From Paenibacillus oryzisoli (GTDB lineage Bacteria > Bacillota > Bacilli > Paenibacillales > NBRC-103111), in contig NZ_LYPB01000092.1 of assembly GCF_001653565.1 (NCBI RefSeq), forward strand, positions 301,217-365,216: a stretch of 64,000 bases of DNA. The letters run 5' to 3'. Of the stretch, positions 8,350 through 17,318 are shown in pieces (within the stretch, counting starts at the first letter, position 1; each line of letters opens with the position of its first letter). The notes below the pieces were generated by a model, which was not told where the DNA came from, did not search any database, and saw nothing but the letters and a program-made list of their open reading frames with translations. The translations under genes and the position numbers were made by a program.

Positions 8350-9108
8350 TTATTTGCCAGTCCAGTAATCAAAAGTCAGTGATTTATTTCTGAAAAAAGA
8401 ATAAGGAATGTAGCAATAACCTGCATCTCCCCACGCCGTTCCCCATGAGTTACGAGCTATAATGACACCTTTTCCTTTGTCCTTACCATCCCTATACCCA
8501 ACAGCAAGCAGCGCATGACCGCCAAGAAGTCTTTCTTTCTTCCGATTGGGGTAAGGAATCTTACCCGTTGTTGATGCTGTCTTATTCTCGAATGAGGCGT
8601 AGAGCCATATACCAAATACCACAGGCGATCCATCCGCGAGCGAAGCCTTTATTCCGGCTAAATCATGGATGCGATGATAACCGTCAATACGATAATATCT
8701 AGCAAGTGTCTCCGCTTCATAATTCGGTGTATTACGAAAATTTGCAATCTCATAAGGCCATACTTCCTCTGGGCATACACCTGTTTTATGAAGTACTTTG
8801 AGCCCATCACGGATTGTAGCCCCTGCGTCCTGGTCAATCGTGTTCTCAAGCTCACGTTCATGCCAGTAATGGAATAGACGTGATAAACGTGTTGGGTTCT
8901 CTTCCTCCGCGCGCAGCCAGAACTCTCGCAGTCCACTTACAATAGCATTGGAAGTACATGAACCCAGAGATCCTTGATTGACGATCGGAGAGAGTTTGCT
9001 TCGCAAATCGATTCTCTTTGGCAATTGCGATTCCCGAATATAATTGACACTCCTGTATGTGAAATCACGAAAATCGCGAGGATCCTGTTTGACTGTGTAT
9101 TTCCGCAT
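8350..9108 (-). CDS. C1 (papain-like) family cysteine protease
   Basis: A 252-aa protein with all papain-family catalytic elements. The oxyanion Gln and nucleophile Cys are in NQGSLGSCTSNAIVSGLREFW (Cys near residue 52). The His is in GGHALLAVGYRDG (near 197), and the Asn in IIARNSWGTAWGDAGYCYIPY (near 218). There is no signal peptide and no pro-domain: the sequence begins MRKYTVKQDPRDFRDFTY, so it should be cytoplasmic or spore-located rather than secreted. A GGAGGTACAGGT site precedes the ATG. The physiological substrate is unknown. Its position beside spore genes suggests, without proving, action in the sporulating cell. Confidence 0.88.
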   Translation of the reverse strand: MRKYTVKQDPRDFRDFTYRSVNYIRESQLPKRIDLRSKLSPIVNQGSLGSCTSNAIVSGLREFWLRAEEENPTRLSRLFHYWHERELENTIDQDAGATIRDGLKVLHKTGVCPEEVWPYEIANFRNTPNYEAETLARYYRIDGYHRIHDLAGIKASLADGSPVVFGIWLYASFENKTASTTGKIPYPNRKKERLLGGHALLAVGYRDGKDKGKGVIIARNSWGTAWGDAGYCYIPYSFFRNKSLTFDYWTGK

Positions 9109-9175
9109 ACCTGTACCTCCTAAGAAGCCTAATCGCCGAGTACTCCAGTGTATTCACCCATAGGCAGGAGCGTGC

Positions 9176-9214
9176 AAAAAAGAGCCCGACTTCATTAATG
9201 AAGTTCGGACTCTT
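9176..9214 (-). terminator. Terminator of the DUF6081-like gene
   Basis: Long hairpin AAGAGTCCGAACTTCAT / ATGAAGTCGGGCTCTT on the minus strand, followed by a T-run, just past the stop at 9229. Confidence 0.75.
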
Positions 9215-9228
9215 CAGTATTCATCCTC

Positions 9229-9957
9229 TTATTCCGTTACTGTAACCGTTACAGGCGACCACTCACCGATAATTGTCTGCCCATGTAAGGAAACACTGCC
9301 TTGCGGTGTTAAATCCTTCTCGGTCATCATGCCTAAGGCAACTGTAAAACGATTGAATTTGATCGGTACATTCTTTTCACGCCGCACTTCCACACCATTC
9401 ACATAGAAAATGACTTCGTCATTCCCGCGCTGATACGTAATTTTGTACGTATTGAACTCACGTGGTTGGAAATCTGTTTCCTCTTTGAAAATACAGAAGA
9501 ATCGCGTTTTGTCCGTCTCTGGCACTTGTACACCAGGGAACGGAAGCACCGCATATACACTCGCATATTTATCATTGCCCGCAAAGAAATCCAGCGCTGC
9601 ACCTGTTGTAAAATCAAGCAAATTCAAGGAAACGAAGCCATCATACAAATCATTGGGCTCTGTGTTCTGCGTGCGTGCACGGATCTGTAGCTCGAAGGAA
9701 ATTTCTCCTTCTTCGGGCACTTCCACCTCTTGAGCAGAATAATACATATGCTTCGCGTTATCTAGAAACTGAACATAGTCATTTTTGCGGCTAAGCGTCG
9801 CACGTGCATACAGAATGCCGTTACGAACAATAATCGTCGCATTCGGTTCTCTGAATTCCCAGAAGGAGCCATCCGGCATCGGGAATCCACCTATTTTCCA
9901 AACTTCACCTTCCGATAAGATCGTGTGAAAATCACCAATTGTCCATTGTTTGCTCAT
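9229..9957 (-). CDS. DUF6081-like / concanavalin A-like beta-sandwich protein
   Basis: Soluble protein of 242 aa without signal peptide, rich in predicted beta strands. Aromatic and acidic segments such as SLNLLDFTTGAALDFFAGNDKYASVY, FNTYKITYQRGNDEVIFYVNGVEVRR and FTVALGMMTEK resemble LamG/concanavalin A-like domains that describe a ligand-binding or glycan-related fold. I associate the pattern with the DUF6081 family, from memory. The frame is open from GTG 9972, but that codon overlaps the GTGAGGT ribosome binding site, so ATG 9957 is preferred. It lies 30 bases downstream of the prenyltransferase gene and may be co-transcribed. Function is unknown. Confidence 0.7.
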   Translation of the reverse strand: MSKQWTIGDFHTILSEGEVWKIGGFPMPDGSFWEFREPNATIIVRNGILYARATLSRKNDYVQFLDNAKHMYYSAQEVEVPEEGEISFELQIRARTQNTEPNDLYDGFVSLNLLDFTTGAALDFFAGNDKYASVYAVLPFPGVQVPETDKTRFFCIFKEETDFQPREFNTYKITYQRGNDEVIFYVNGVEVRREKNVPIKFNRFTVALGMMTEKDLTPQGSVSLHGQTIIGEWSPVTVTVTE

Positions 9958-9987
9958 CTCGTATGACCTCACTTTGTTGTGATTAGT

Positions 9988-10914
9988 TTATTGAATAATA
10001 GCTTGTACGACCAATGCCAACATCATGATTAAGCCGCCCCTAGTTGTTGCTTGGAGCGATGCACCCATTAAAGGCAGATAGGCAGGAGAAGGATTCTCTG
10101 ACTTCAAACTACGATATACCCTGTAAAATGGCACGGCTGTCACTAGTGCTAGAAGGGTATAGTAAGGGAACACATCCATCCCTACGCACAAAATCAAACT
10201 CAGATATGACAATGCAAATAAAAATTTGGAGAATACGAGTGCTCGCTTCTCGCCCCAGACAACGACTAACGTTCGCTTGCCCGCACTTTGATCTGCTTTC
10301 CAGTGAAGGAAATGATGATTAAATAAAATTAAGGTAGTCAATAAGCCGATTGGCAAAGAAAGCATAATGGGCCGATAATCTACTTGCATGGTCTGCACGT
10401 AATAACTGCCTAGTGTTGGTAGAACACCAAATGAAAGCAAGATCGCAATCTCGCTATATCCCTTGCCGCGATAACCAAATTTGATAGGCGGAGCCACGTA
10501 GAAATAGGCAATCAAAGCACCTAAACCACCGAATACAAGAACGAGCCAACCGCTGCTAATACTTAAGATCAGACCACAAATAAGTGCTATAGCAAAAAAT
10601 GACCATGTTAAAAAACTAAACGTTCGCTCAGGTATCGTGCCATTGGCCAGGAAACCTGAATTCGTCGAAATCGTTGAGGCTGTTTCTATAGCTGCCGTAT
10701 CAATACCATTGCGAAAATCCCATAAGTCATTGATCATATTCGAGAATAAGTGCGCAGCGATAGATCCAATGAAGGTTAGAATAAAAAGAAAAGGATGAAA
10801 TGTATCATTCCACACGATAGATCCTAATCCGCCCAAAACAACGGGAATAACCATGACTGGAATAACCCGAAATCGTGATGCTTTCAATAATAACGTTAAG
10901 TTGAGGTTATTCAT
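9988..10914 (-). CDS. UbiA-family prenyltransferase (MenA-like)
   Basis: Polytopic membrane protein of 308 aa with about eight to nine helices. The first UbiA aspartate motif is NMINDLWDFRNGID (about residues 60-75) and the second lies in NHHFLHWKADQSAGKRTL (near 205-220). Such enzymes transfer a polyprenyl chain to an aromatic acceptor; MenA does so to 1,4-dihydroxy-2-naphthoate in menaquinone synthesis. No other menaquinone genes are present in the window, so the acceptor cannot be fixed and a paralogue with another substrate is possible. Confidence 0.82.
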   Translation of the reverse strand: MNNLNLTLLLKASRFRVIPVMVIPVVLGGLGSIVWNDTFHPFLFILTFIGSIAAHLFSNMINDLWDFRNGIDTAAIETASTISTNSGFLANGTIPERTFSFLTWSFFAIALICGLILSISSGWLVLVFGGLGALIAYFYVAPPIKFGYRGKGYSEIAILLSFGVLPTLGSYYVQTMQVDYRPIMLSLPIGLLTTLILFNHHFLHWKADQSAGKRTLVVVWGEKRALVFSKFLFALSYLSLILCVGMDVFPYYTLLALVTAVPFYRVYRSLKSENPSPAYLPLMGASLQATTRGGLIMMLALVVQAIIQ

Positions 10915-11043
10915 TTCTCACGTCCCTTTCAACGAAAATTGCTCTGCTATTCATACTATCCCAATCCTAGTAGCACTTCAAGTAACTTTCTATTCCCCCA
11001 AAACCACCGTATTCCAGCTCTGGTAAATAGTCGGAAAATGAAA

Positions 11044-11076
11044 CAAGGATGCTAGAGTCATCTCTAGACATCCTTG
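11044..11076 (-). terminator. Terminator after the rhamnose mutarotase gene
   Basis: Hairpin CAAGGATG-t-CTAGAG / CTCTAG-CATCCTTG with an ATGA loop on the minus strand, followed by TTTCATTTT. Confidence 0.75.
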
Positions 11077-11090
11077 CTCAAATTATCATT

Positions 11091-11417
11091 TTATTTGAGA
11101 TAGAAAACTTCACGCATCGGCGTAATCGGTACGGCTTCACGGAAATCGAAGGAACCTACAACCATTTTGGACGTTATGGCATTCCAGCGATTACATGCAT
11201 CACTCTCTGCAAGATAAGCGAACGCAGCTTCTACATCATCACACAGGAATACATAGAAAAATTGCGCGCCATTCTGAAAGATGGAGTAATCTCGGAATCC
11301 CGCTTTACTATGTTCTTCCATAATTTCTGGCCAAGGAGCTAAGTGCATCTTCACATATTCCTCAAGATCTTCTTCGCGAATCGTCCATGTCCAAGCAAAT
11401 TTACCGCTATTTTGCAT
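11091..11417 (-). CDS. rhaM: L-rhamnose mutarotase
   Basis: A 108-aa single-domain protein of the RhaM/DUF718 family, which interconverts alpha and beta anomers of L-rhamnose. Recognisable blocks are EEYVKMHLAPWPEIMEEHSKAGFRDYSIF, containing the conserved H and W, and the C-terminal MREVFYLK. The frame opens at TTG 11438, but ATG 11417 has GAGGG upstream and matches the usual family length. It is 25 bases from the cupin gene and probably in one unit with it. Rhamnose is a constituent of pectic rhamnogalacturonan, which fits the uronate genes nearby. No rhamnose isomerase or kinase gene is in view. Confidence 0.85.
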   Translation of the reverse strand: MQNSGKFAWTWTIREEDLEEYVKMHLAPWPEIMEEHSKAGFRDYSIFQNGAQFFYVFLCDDVEAAFAYLAESDACNRWNAITSKMVVGSFDFREAVPITPMREVFYLK

Positions 11418-11442
11418 ATCGTTCAGCCCTCTCTGCAAATGG

Positions 11443-11760
11443 TTATCTTTTTACCAAATCTTCTCGAATCGGTGTAAATACATCTAGAAGTGCGGAGTCC
11501 TCCAATGCGGTAACCCCATGCTTCGCCCCACTTGGTATATAAATCGTTTGACCTTGCTCAATAACCGTAACAACGCCATCGATTGTGAATTCAATTTTAC
11601 CTTTTAAGCAATATGACATTTGTTCATGAACATGGCTATGCTGATATCCAATGGCCCCAGGTTCAAAGTGAACCTCCATCATCATTAAACCTACCTCTGC
11701 TTTCAAAATGCAGCGAGTCACGCCTGGTTCTGCAGCTTCCCATACGCCAATATTAGACAT
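11443..11760 (-). CDS. Small cupin-domain protein
   Basis: A 105-aa single cupin. Motif 1 is GAIGYQHSHVHEQMSYCLKG, with the metal ligands His-x-His and Glu, and motif 2 is IPSGAKHGVTALEDS. Relatives near pectin and uronate genes are annotated as pectin-degradation (KdgF-like) cupins, which open unsaturated uronates. That assignment is attractive beside rhaM, kduI and kduD but rests on context. The frame is open to 11832, but AAAGGGGAAAGTCAG precedes ATG 11760. It is transcribed ahead of rhaM on the minus strand. Confidence 0.8.
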   Translation of the reverse strand: MSNIGVWEAAEPGVTRCILKAEVGLMMMEVHFEPGAIGYQHSHVHEQMSYCLKGKIEFTIDGVVTVIEQGQTIYIPSGAKHGVTALEDSALLDVFTPIREDLVKR

Positions 11761-11891
11761 CTGACTTTCCCCTTTCGTTATACAACGCTTCCATCCAAAA
11801 TAAAAAAAGAAGGACCGCAAGCAGCCCTTCACTTACCTAGCAATTATACTCGAAAAGCACCCAAATGAACATACTTGAAAACAAACGAACA

Positions 11892-13397
11892 TTAGGCTGT
11901 TGTCGACGCACGATCCTTTCCTTTGTCTGCTTCACCTGCGTTCTTATTCGCTGCTTCACGATCTTGTTGCATATCAGCGACCGTTTTCACCTTCACACGA
12001 GCAGCTCCTTCATACTCACGCGTCGGAATGAGGTTGCCCGCTGCAAGACGTTGTTTGGCTTCAGCTATCGCGGCACTATATTGCGGCAACCATGCCTCTT
12101 GTGCTACTAACATCTCGTCAACCATTTGCCAAATTTCCTTTGGATTGCAGACAGCTCCTACGAGCGGATCCATCATAAAAGCTTGACGCAACAGCTTATC
12201 ATCTCCATGAACTGCTGCCTCTACGGCTAAGCGCTGAACAGAAATGGAGACATTACACACCGCCGCTGGTCCTAGTGGCAGTTCACCAACATGCGGCATG
12301 GAAATGCCGTTGCGATCGACATAGCCTGGTGCTTCAATAATCGCATCATCGGGTAAATTCGAAATCACGCCCCTATTGACCAAGTTAAAATGACCACGGT
12401 AGACGCGTCCTGTTTCTAGGCCCTCGATAATGTAGGAACCGTGTTCTTCACTTCGCTTCTCGCTCGCATAAACGAATGCCGGATCCTTCATCCAATTCGG
12501 GAAATCCGTTTCGAACCAACGTCGACCCTCTGTGCACACTCGCAAGTATCCACCTGTTTCACCGTTAATCCAAGACCCCATATCAATCCAATCTCCAATT
12601 TCGCTTGCCCTTTTCCGATACCAAGGAACATATTCGCTCAGATGGCCATTGGACTCCGTACTGTAGTAGCCAAAGCGGCGCAGCATATCAATGCGAACCT
12701 TCTCTGTTCGTGCATACTCGGCATGATTTTCAAATGCTTCTAACAGGCCTGCCGTCAAATCCTTCCCTTCATGGGAAGCTTGGATATACCAGGTTTGATG
12801 GTTAATGCCTGCACAGATAATGTCCACGTCTTTCTTATCCAAGCCATACACGTTTGCAATTTGATGATGGCCATGCTGGACGCCGTGGCAAAGACCAATT
12901 GTACGAACACCGCCATATTTGTTACAGGCCCATGTTAGCATGGCCATTGGGTTGGCGTAATTTAACAACGTAACATCTGGCGCAGCGACTTCGCGAATAT
13001 CTTGGCAAATGCGAAGCATTTCAGAAATGCCGCGTTGACCGTACATGATGCCACCTGCACATAATGTGTCCCCTACGCATTGATCGACACCATATTTCAA
13101 GGGAATATCCACATCTGTTGCAAAAGCCTCTAGACCACCTACTCGTATTGTACAAAGCACATATTTGGCCCCTTCTAGTGCTTCCCTGCGATCCGTTGTG
13201 GCTTGGATCTCAATCGATAAGCCATTCTCATGGATATCACGTTGACACAGCTCTGTTACCATCTCTAAATTGTGCGAATTAATGTCTGTAAAAGCCACTT
13301 GAATATTATGAAATTCGGGTACAGCTAATAAATCTCGAAGTAGTCCACGTGTAAATCCAATACTCCCTGCGCCAATAAACGCTACCTTAAATGCCAT
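11892..13397 (-). CDS. Glycoside hydrolase family 4 (alpha-glucosidase/galactosidase/glycuronidase)
   Basis: A 501-aa NAD- and metal-dependent GH4 enzyme. The N-terminal Rossmann motif is VAFIGAGSIGFTRGLLRDLL, the asparagine loop is LLNYANPMAML, and the GH4 metal-site motif is GLCHGVQHGHHQIANVYG (about residues 195-215), with further ligands in AGINHQTWY. The motif is CHGV rather than CHSV (melibiase-like). GH4 enzymes cleave alpha-glycosides by a redox-elimination route. Specificity is not settled by sequence alone, though the uronate context favours an alpha-glycuronide. ATG 13397 has AGAGGGCGATAAAT upstream; the frame is open further to 13433. A hairpin with a T-run lies downstream near 11806-11832. 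Confidence 0.88.
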   Translation of the reverse strand: MAFKVAFIGAGSIGFTRGLLRDLLAVPEFHNIQVAFTDINSHNLEMVTELCQRDIHENGLSIEIQATTDRREALEGAKYVLCTIRVGGLEAFATDVDIPLKYGVDQCVGDTLCAGGIMYGQRGISEMLRICQDIREVAAPDVTLLNYANPMAMLTWACNKYGGVRTIGLCHGVQHGHHQIANVYGLDKKDVDIICAGINHQTWYIQASHEGKDLTAGLLEAFENHAEYARTEKVRIDMLRRFGYYSTESNGHLSEYVPWYRKRASEIGDWIDMGSWINGETGGYLRVCTEGRRWFETDFPNWMKDPAFVYASEKRSEEHGSYIIEGLETGRVYRGHFNLVNRGVISNLPDDAIIEAPGYVDRNGISMPHVGELPLGPAAVCNVSISVQRLAVEAAVHGDDKLLRQAFMMDPLVGAVCNPKEIWQMVDEMLVAQEAWLPQYSAAIAEAKQRLAAGNLIPTREYEGAARVKVKTVADMQQDREAANKNAGEADKGKDRASTTA

Positions 13398-13503
13398 ATT
13401 TATCGCCCTCTCTATCACTTCGTCTACGCTCACATTGTATCAAGCAATAGAGAGAAACCGTTATCAAATTCCTAACTTGATTGTTCTCCAAATGTCAAAA
13501 ATT

Positions 13504-14415
13504 CTAACTTCCTTCGGGATACATATGTTTGTGTGTGTTTATTGACTTACGATACTCCGTAGGCGTTAAGTTCGTATGCGCTTTGAACAGCATATGAAAA
13601 TACTGCCGGCTGCCCACGCCAATATAATCCGAAATATCTGCGATCGGAATGTCTGTTTCGAGCAACAACATTTGTGCTTTTTCCATTCTGATTTCCGTTA
13701 AGTATGTCATTAGGGTTTGTCCTGTTACCGTTTTGAATACCCGTTGTAAGTAGCCTGGATGTAAGTTCACAGCCCCCGCTATTTCTTTCACTTGAATCTC
13801 ACGATCATAATTCTGGTGCATATAATCCATGCTTTTCTTCACATACCATTCGCTTTGTACCACACTGCTATTGGCAGATTCACGACTTAATCGCGCGATT
13901 CGGATCAACAGTTGCGCAATTAAGAGTTGAATCATGCTCTCGCTCTTGTCAGCCTGTTTATCTAGCTCGAGCACCAAACTTTTCATCACATGATAAACTT
14001 CATCAGGATCCCGCAGCACCAAATAAGGGCTCTGAACCTCCAATAAAGAGTTCAGCTGCTTCTCGTCCGCGGCAAGTAGTTGCAAGGAGGGCATCACGCC
14101 TTGATGCGGCGTTAAGCGAAATTCCACATTGAGCATGCGACACGGCTCCTCATCTTCAACAATAAGACGATGCGAAACATTTGCATTGAGGAGTATGAAC
14201 TCCCCTTTTTTTAACCTAACCCGCTCAGTTCGTGTTGAGGAAAGCTGTATCTCTACTTCACAGAACCCTTGAATCGTATACATAATTTCTGTCGCATCAT
14301 GACGATGAAAGGGCATATGAAAACCTTGCCATTGTTTAAAATAATAAGCGACCACCTGTGGATGACAGGGATGCTCCGGCAACAAAGCGGGAAATAATCG
14401 TGTCGATTGTGGCAT
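13504..14415 (-). CDS. AraC-family regulator with N-terminal cupin sensor
   Basis: Transcription factor of 303 aa from the chosen start. An AraC-type cupin (about residues 20-110, HMPFHRHDATEIMYTIQGFCEVEI) is followed by two helix-turn-helix motifs in the last 100 residues (AGAVNLHPGYLQRVFKTVTGQTLMTYLTE and ADISDYIGVGSRQYFHMLFKAHTNLTP). Two starts are credible: ATG 14415 with AAAGGAGTTACCG, and ATG 14448 with GGGGAGTACA. It lies directly upstream of the GH4 gene on the same strand and close to the divergent kdu operon, so it probably senses a sugar and controls one or both. Confidence 0.88.
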   Translation of the reverse strand: MPQSTRLFPALLPEHPCHPQVVAYYFKQWQGFHMPFHRHDATEIMYTIQGFCEVEIQLSSTRTERVRLKKGEFILLNANVSHRLIVEDEEPCRMLNVEFRLTPHQGVMPSLQLLAADEKQLNSLLEVQSPYLVLRDPDEVYHVMKSLVLELDKQADKSESMIQLLIAQLLIRIARLSRESANSSVVQSEWYVKKSMDYMHQNYDREIQVKEIAGAVNLHPGYLQRVFKTVTGQTLMTYLTEIRMEKAQMLLLETDIPIADISDYIGVGSRQYFHMLFKAHTNLTPTEYRKSINTHKHMYPEGS

Positions 14416-14472
14416 CGGTAACTCCTTTGTATCCGTTCTTACTGTCATTGTACTCCCCTGTACACGAAAATA

Positions 14473-14497
14473 AAATCCCTTCGCGAGGAAGGGATTT
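14473..14497 (-). terminator. Terminator of the small acidic protein gene
   Basis: Hairpin AAATCCCTTC / GAAGGGATTT followed on the minus strand by TATTTT. It separates the small gene at 14524-14691 from the AraC gene. Confidence 0.7.
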
Positions 14498-14523
14498 ATC
14501 TTCAATCAGATGGAATTGAATTC

Positions 14524-14691
14524 TCACTCTATTCCTTCGTTGTCGTCATCGTTCGAGAATGAATGTCGCAAATTATCCACGATTTCTGCCACAGCTTCAC
14601 TAATCATATCCGTTGGAGTCGTATCTTCCTCATCAGGCTGAGTTGGAATTGTATCATTGCATACACGATCGAAATAGTGACTTTTATCCAT
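14524..14691 (-). CDS. Small acidic hypothetical protein, 55 aa
   Basis: Acidic protein beginning MDKSHYFDRVCNDTIPTQPDEED, with a helical middle (MISEAVAEIVDNLRHSFSN) and an Asp-rich tail. ATG 14691 has AAGGTGTGTTCC upstream; the open frame extends to 14742 without a better site. It has its own downstream terminator and is divergent from kduI. I do not recognise the family. Composition and placement make it a credible gene but give no function. Confidence 0.55.
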   Translation of the reverse strand: MDKSHYFDRVCNDTIPTQPDEEDTTPTDMISEAVAEIVDNLRHSFSNDDDNEGIE

Positions 14692-14799
14692 TGGAACACA
14701 CCTTCTTTCCCAAATGTCCACTCGTTTGATTGTTTTGTGCAATTCGTTTAGTCTTTATTCACCACATTGGCTTTTTTTGAAACTCTTCGTAAGTTCATC

Positions 14800-14828
14800 T
14801 TGCTTTCATTTCCCTTATGGAGTAAATT
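14800..14828 (+). promoter_or_regulatory. Likely sigma-A promoter of the kdu operon
   Basis: TTGCTT and TAAATT are separated by 17 bp, about 58 bp before the kduI start codon. A near-palindrome around TATATGAACGTATATCA directly downstream (about 14833-14850) could be an operator for the DeoR protein encoded in the operon. That last point is inference. Confidence 0.5.
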
Positions 14829-14885
14829 AAACCTATATGAACGTATATCAACATAAATAAACCAACTCTAAGGAGAGATTAACCC

Positions 14886-15719
14886 ATGGATATTCGCTAT
14901 GCATCCCACCCGAATGAAGTTAAGCAATTTGATACTGAACGCCTGCAAGCAGAATTTCAAATTCAATCTCTATTTACTGAAAACCAAGTGACATTAGTAT
15001 ACTCCCACGTTGATCGTTTCATCATTGGCGGCGTTCTGCCAACAACACAAACGCTTCAATTAGAAGCTGACACCAAAGAAATGGCTGCTGACTATTTCTT
15101 AGAGCGCCGCGAGATTGGTATTATCAATGTTGGTGCTAGAGGGACAATTACTGTCGATGGTACAGCATATACAATGGATTCCAAAGATTGTATTTACATC
15201 GGTCTAGGTTCCAAAGAAATTTCTTTCGCAAGCGATGATGCAGCCAATCCAGCCAAATTCTACTTCAACTCCACACCAGCTCACACGACGTACCCAACTG
15301 TTAAAGTTGCAATCAGCGAAGCGACACCTGCTCACCTGGGCAGCATCAATACGTCTAATGAGCGTACAATTTATAAATACATCCACTTGGACGGCGTTCA
15401 AAGCTGTCAACTCGTTATGGGTATGACACTATTAAAACCAGGTAACATGTGGAATACAATGCCATCGCATACACACAACCGTCGTTCTGAGGTTTACTTC
15501 TACTTTGATATGCCAGAAGATGCGGTTGTCTTCCACATGATGGGCGAGCCGCAACAAACACGTCACGTTGTTATGCGCAATGAGCAAGCGGTTATCTCAC
15601 CAAGTTGGTCCATTCACAGCGGTGTAGGTACGAACAACTACACATTTATCTGGGGTATGGCTGGCGAGAATCAAATGTTCAACGATATGGATGCAGTTGC
15701 TATGCAAGATTTGAAATAA
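14886..15719 (+). CDS. kduI: 5-dehydro-4-deoxy-D-glucuronate isomerase
   Basis: KduI of normal length (277 aa). It isomerises 5-dehydro-4-deoxy-D-glucuronate, released from unsaturated uronate ends by lyases, to 3-deoxy-D-glycero-2,5-hexodiulosonate. Family landmarks are MDIRYASHPNEVKQFDTERLQAEF, the metal-binding segment MWNTMPSHTHNRRSEVYFYF (His-x-His-x5-Glu) and the C-terminal SIHSGVGTNNYTFIWGMAGEN. AAGGAGAGATTAACCC precedes the ATG. It heads an operon with a DeoR regulator, kduD and a sugar epimerase, so two consecutive steps of the pathway are encoded together. Confidence 0.97.
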   Translation: MDIRYASHPNEVKQFDTERLQAEFQIQSLFTENQVTLVYSHVDRFIIGGVLPTTQTLQLEADTKEMAADYFLERREIGIINVGARGTITVDGTAYTMDSKDCIYIGLGSKEISFASDDAANPAKFYFNSTPAHTTYPTVKVAISEATPAHLGSINTSNERTIYKYIHLDGVQSCQLVMGMTLLKPGNMWNTMPSHTHNRRSEVYFYFDMPEDAVVFHMMGEPQQTRHVVMRNEQAVISPSWSIHSGVGTNNYTFIWGMAGENQMFNDMDAVAMQDLK

Positions 15720-15754
15720 TCGGTAATCTCATTAGAAGAACGGATGAAACTAAG

Positions 15755-16510
15755 GTGAATCCTTTACGCAGATATGAAACGATCATGGAAGTTCTGCTCG
15801 CTCAGAAAGAAGTTACTGTGAATGAGTTGAGTGAACGTCTTGAAGTAACAGGAAAAACCATTCGCGAGGATTTGGCCAAGCTGGAAGAAAAGGGGCTGCT
15901 TATCCGCATTCATGGCGGTGCTATGCTAGCTCAAAGTGATCAGTTAGGCATTCTCTCTGCGAAAGAACCGAATATCAAGCATGCTGACAAAAAATCGGAG
16001 ATTGCCTCTCTCGCACTCCGATACATCCAACCTCGCGATATCATCGCATTGGATGGCGGCTCAACAACACTTGAAATTGCTAGGCGGCTGGATAATCAGC
16101 CGCTTACTGTTGTCACTAACGATTTATATATCATCTCCGAACTTGTCCATAAAGATGAGATTCGGCTTGTCGTGCCCGGCGGATATCGTCTGCGCAACAT
16201 GCTTGCCGGACCTGAAGCTGTGGACTATGTGCGTGGTCTTAACATTCAGAAATCGTTTATTTCTGCCACTGGTGTGCATCTGCTCCATGGCTTTACGATC
16301 TATACGAATGATCTTGTTGAGTATAAACGTGCCTTGATCAGCTCCAGTGCAACCGTATATGGGGTTATCGATCATTTCAAATTCGGACAGTGTGCATTAC
16401 GAACATTCGCATCCCTTTCGGAGGTATCCATGATTCTAACCGATAGCGGGTTGAGTGAGGAAACGGCACAGCAGTTCCGCGACACGGGCATTGGGATTGA
16501 AACACTTTAA
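15755..16510 (+). CDS. DeoR-family transcriptional regulator
   Basis: DeoR-type repressor of 251 aa. The N-terminal helix-turn-helix is VNELSERLEVTGKTIREDLAKLEEKGLLIRIHGGA, and the C-terminal sugar-phosphate sensor domain contains IALDGGSTTLEIARRL and VVTNDLYIISEL. No ATG with a good site exists. The frame is open inside kduI from 15605, and GTG 15755, 36 bases past the kduI stop, fits the family N-terminus (NPLRRYETIMEVL). Lying between kduI and kduD, it probably controls this operon in response to a phosphorylated pathway intermediate such as a ketodeoxygluconate phosphate; that ligand is a guess. Confidence 0.88.
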   Translation: MNPLRRYETIMEVLLAQKEVTVNELSERLEVTGKTIREDLAKLEEKGLLIRIHGGAMLAQSDQLGILSAKEPNIKHADKKSEIASLALRYIQPRDIIALDGGSTTLEIARRLDNQPLTVVTNDLYIISELVHKDEIRLVVPGGYRLRNMLAGPEAVDYVRGLNIQKSFISATGVHLLHGFTIYTNDLVEYKRALISSSATVYGVIDHFKFGQCALRTFASLSEVSMILTDSGLSEETAQQFRDTGIGIETL

Positions 16511-16565
16511 GTGCAAATTGCAAGATGAAACCTACACATTTCTTTTTTGGGAAAAGGAGTATGTC

Positions 16566-17318
16566 ATGACACTTTTTAATCTATCGGGTAAAACAGCATT
16601 CGTTACAGGTGCATCAGGGGGCCTTGGCCAAGCCATGGCGATCGGACTTGCAGAAGCTGGCGCGAACGTAATCGCGGTTTCCTCTTCTGAGAGCGTCCAA
16701 ACGGTTGAAGCGATTCGCGCTTTAGGCGGCAAAGCTGAGCTTATCGCAGCTGATTTAAGCAATGAAGATATCCTTGAAGATGTTGTTGCTAGAGCGATTG
16801 GGATTTACGGCAGCATCGATATCCTAGTGAATAATGCGGGCATAATCCGCCGTACACCAGCCGTTGACCATGCGCGTCAAGATTGGCATGATGTGATTGA
16901 CCTGAACTTGAACTCCGCATTCTTCCTGTGCCAACTGATCGGACGCCATATGATCGAGCGCGGCAGCGGCAAAATTGTGAATATTGCTTCCATGTTGACC
17001 TATCAAGGTGGCATCAATGTACCAGGGTATACAGCAAGTAAACATGCGATTGCTGGGGTGACGAAAGCATTGGCGAACGAGTGGGCTGGGAAAGGCATTC
17101 AAATCAATGCCATTGCCCCAGGTTACATGACGACGAATAACACAGCGCCTATTCTCAAAGATGAGAAGCGTACAGCTTCAATTACTGAGCGTATTCCGGC
17201 GGGTCGTTGGGGTTCACCAGAAGATTTGAAAGGTCCCGTTGTGTTCTTGTCTTCAAGCGCATCCGATTATATGAACGGACACGTGCTTTGCGTGGACGGC
17301 GGCTGGATGGCTCGATAG
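16566..17318 (+). CDS. kduD: 2-dehydro-3-deoxy-D-gluconate 5-dehydrogenase
   Basis: Short-chain dehydrogenase of 250 aa acting after KduI: it reduces 3-deoxy-2,5-hexodiulosonate to 2-keto-3-deoxygluconate with NAD(P)H. The cofactor loop is TGASGGLGQAMA, the structural motif NNAG is in VNNAGIIRR, and the catalytic Ser and YxxxK are in NIASMLTYQGG and PGYTASKHA. The KduD-type C-terminus SDYMNGHVLCVDGGWMAR is present. AAAGGAG sits 6 bases before ATG 16566; the longer upstream frame overlaps the DeoR gene and is rejected. Confidence 0.95.
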   Translation: MTLFNLSGKTAFVTGASGGLGQAMAIGLAEAGANVIAVSSSESVQTVEAIRALGGKAELIAADLSNEDILEDVVARAIGIYGSIDILVNNAGIIRRTPAVDHARQDWHDVIDLNLNSAFFLCQLIGRHMIERGSGKIVNIASMLTYQGGINVPGYTASKHAIAGVTKALANEWAGKGIQINAIAPGYMTTNNTAPILKDEKRTASITERIPAGRWGSPEDLKGPVVFLSSSASDYMNGHVLCVDGGWMAR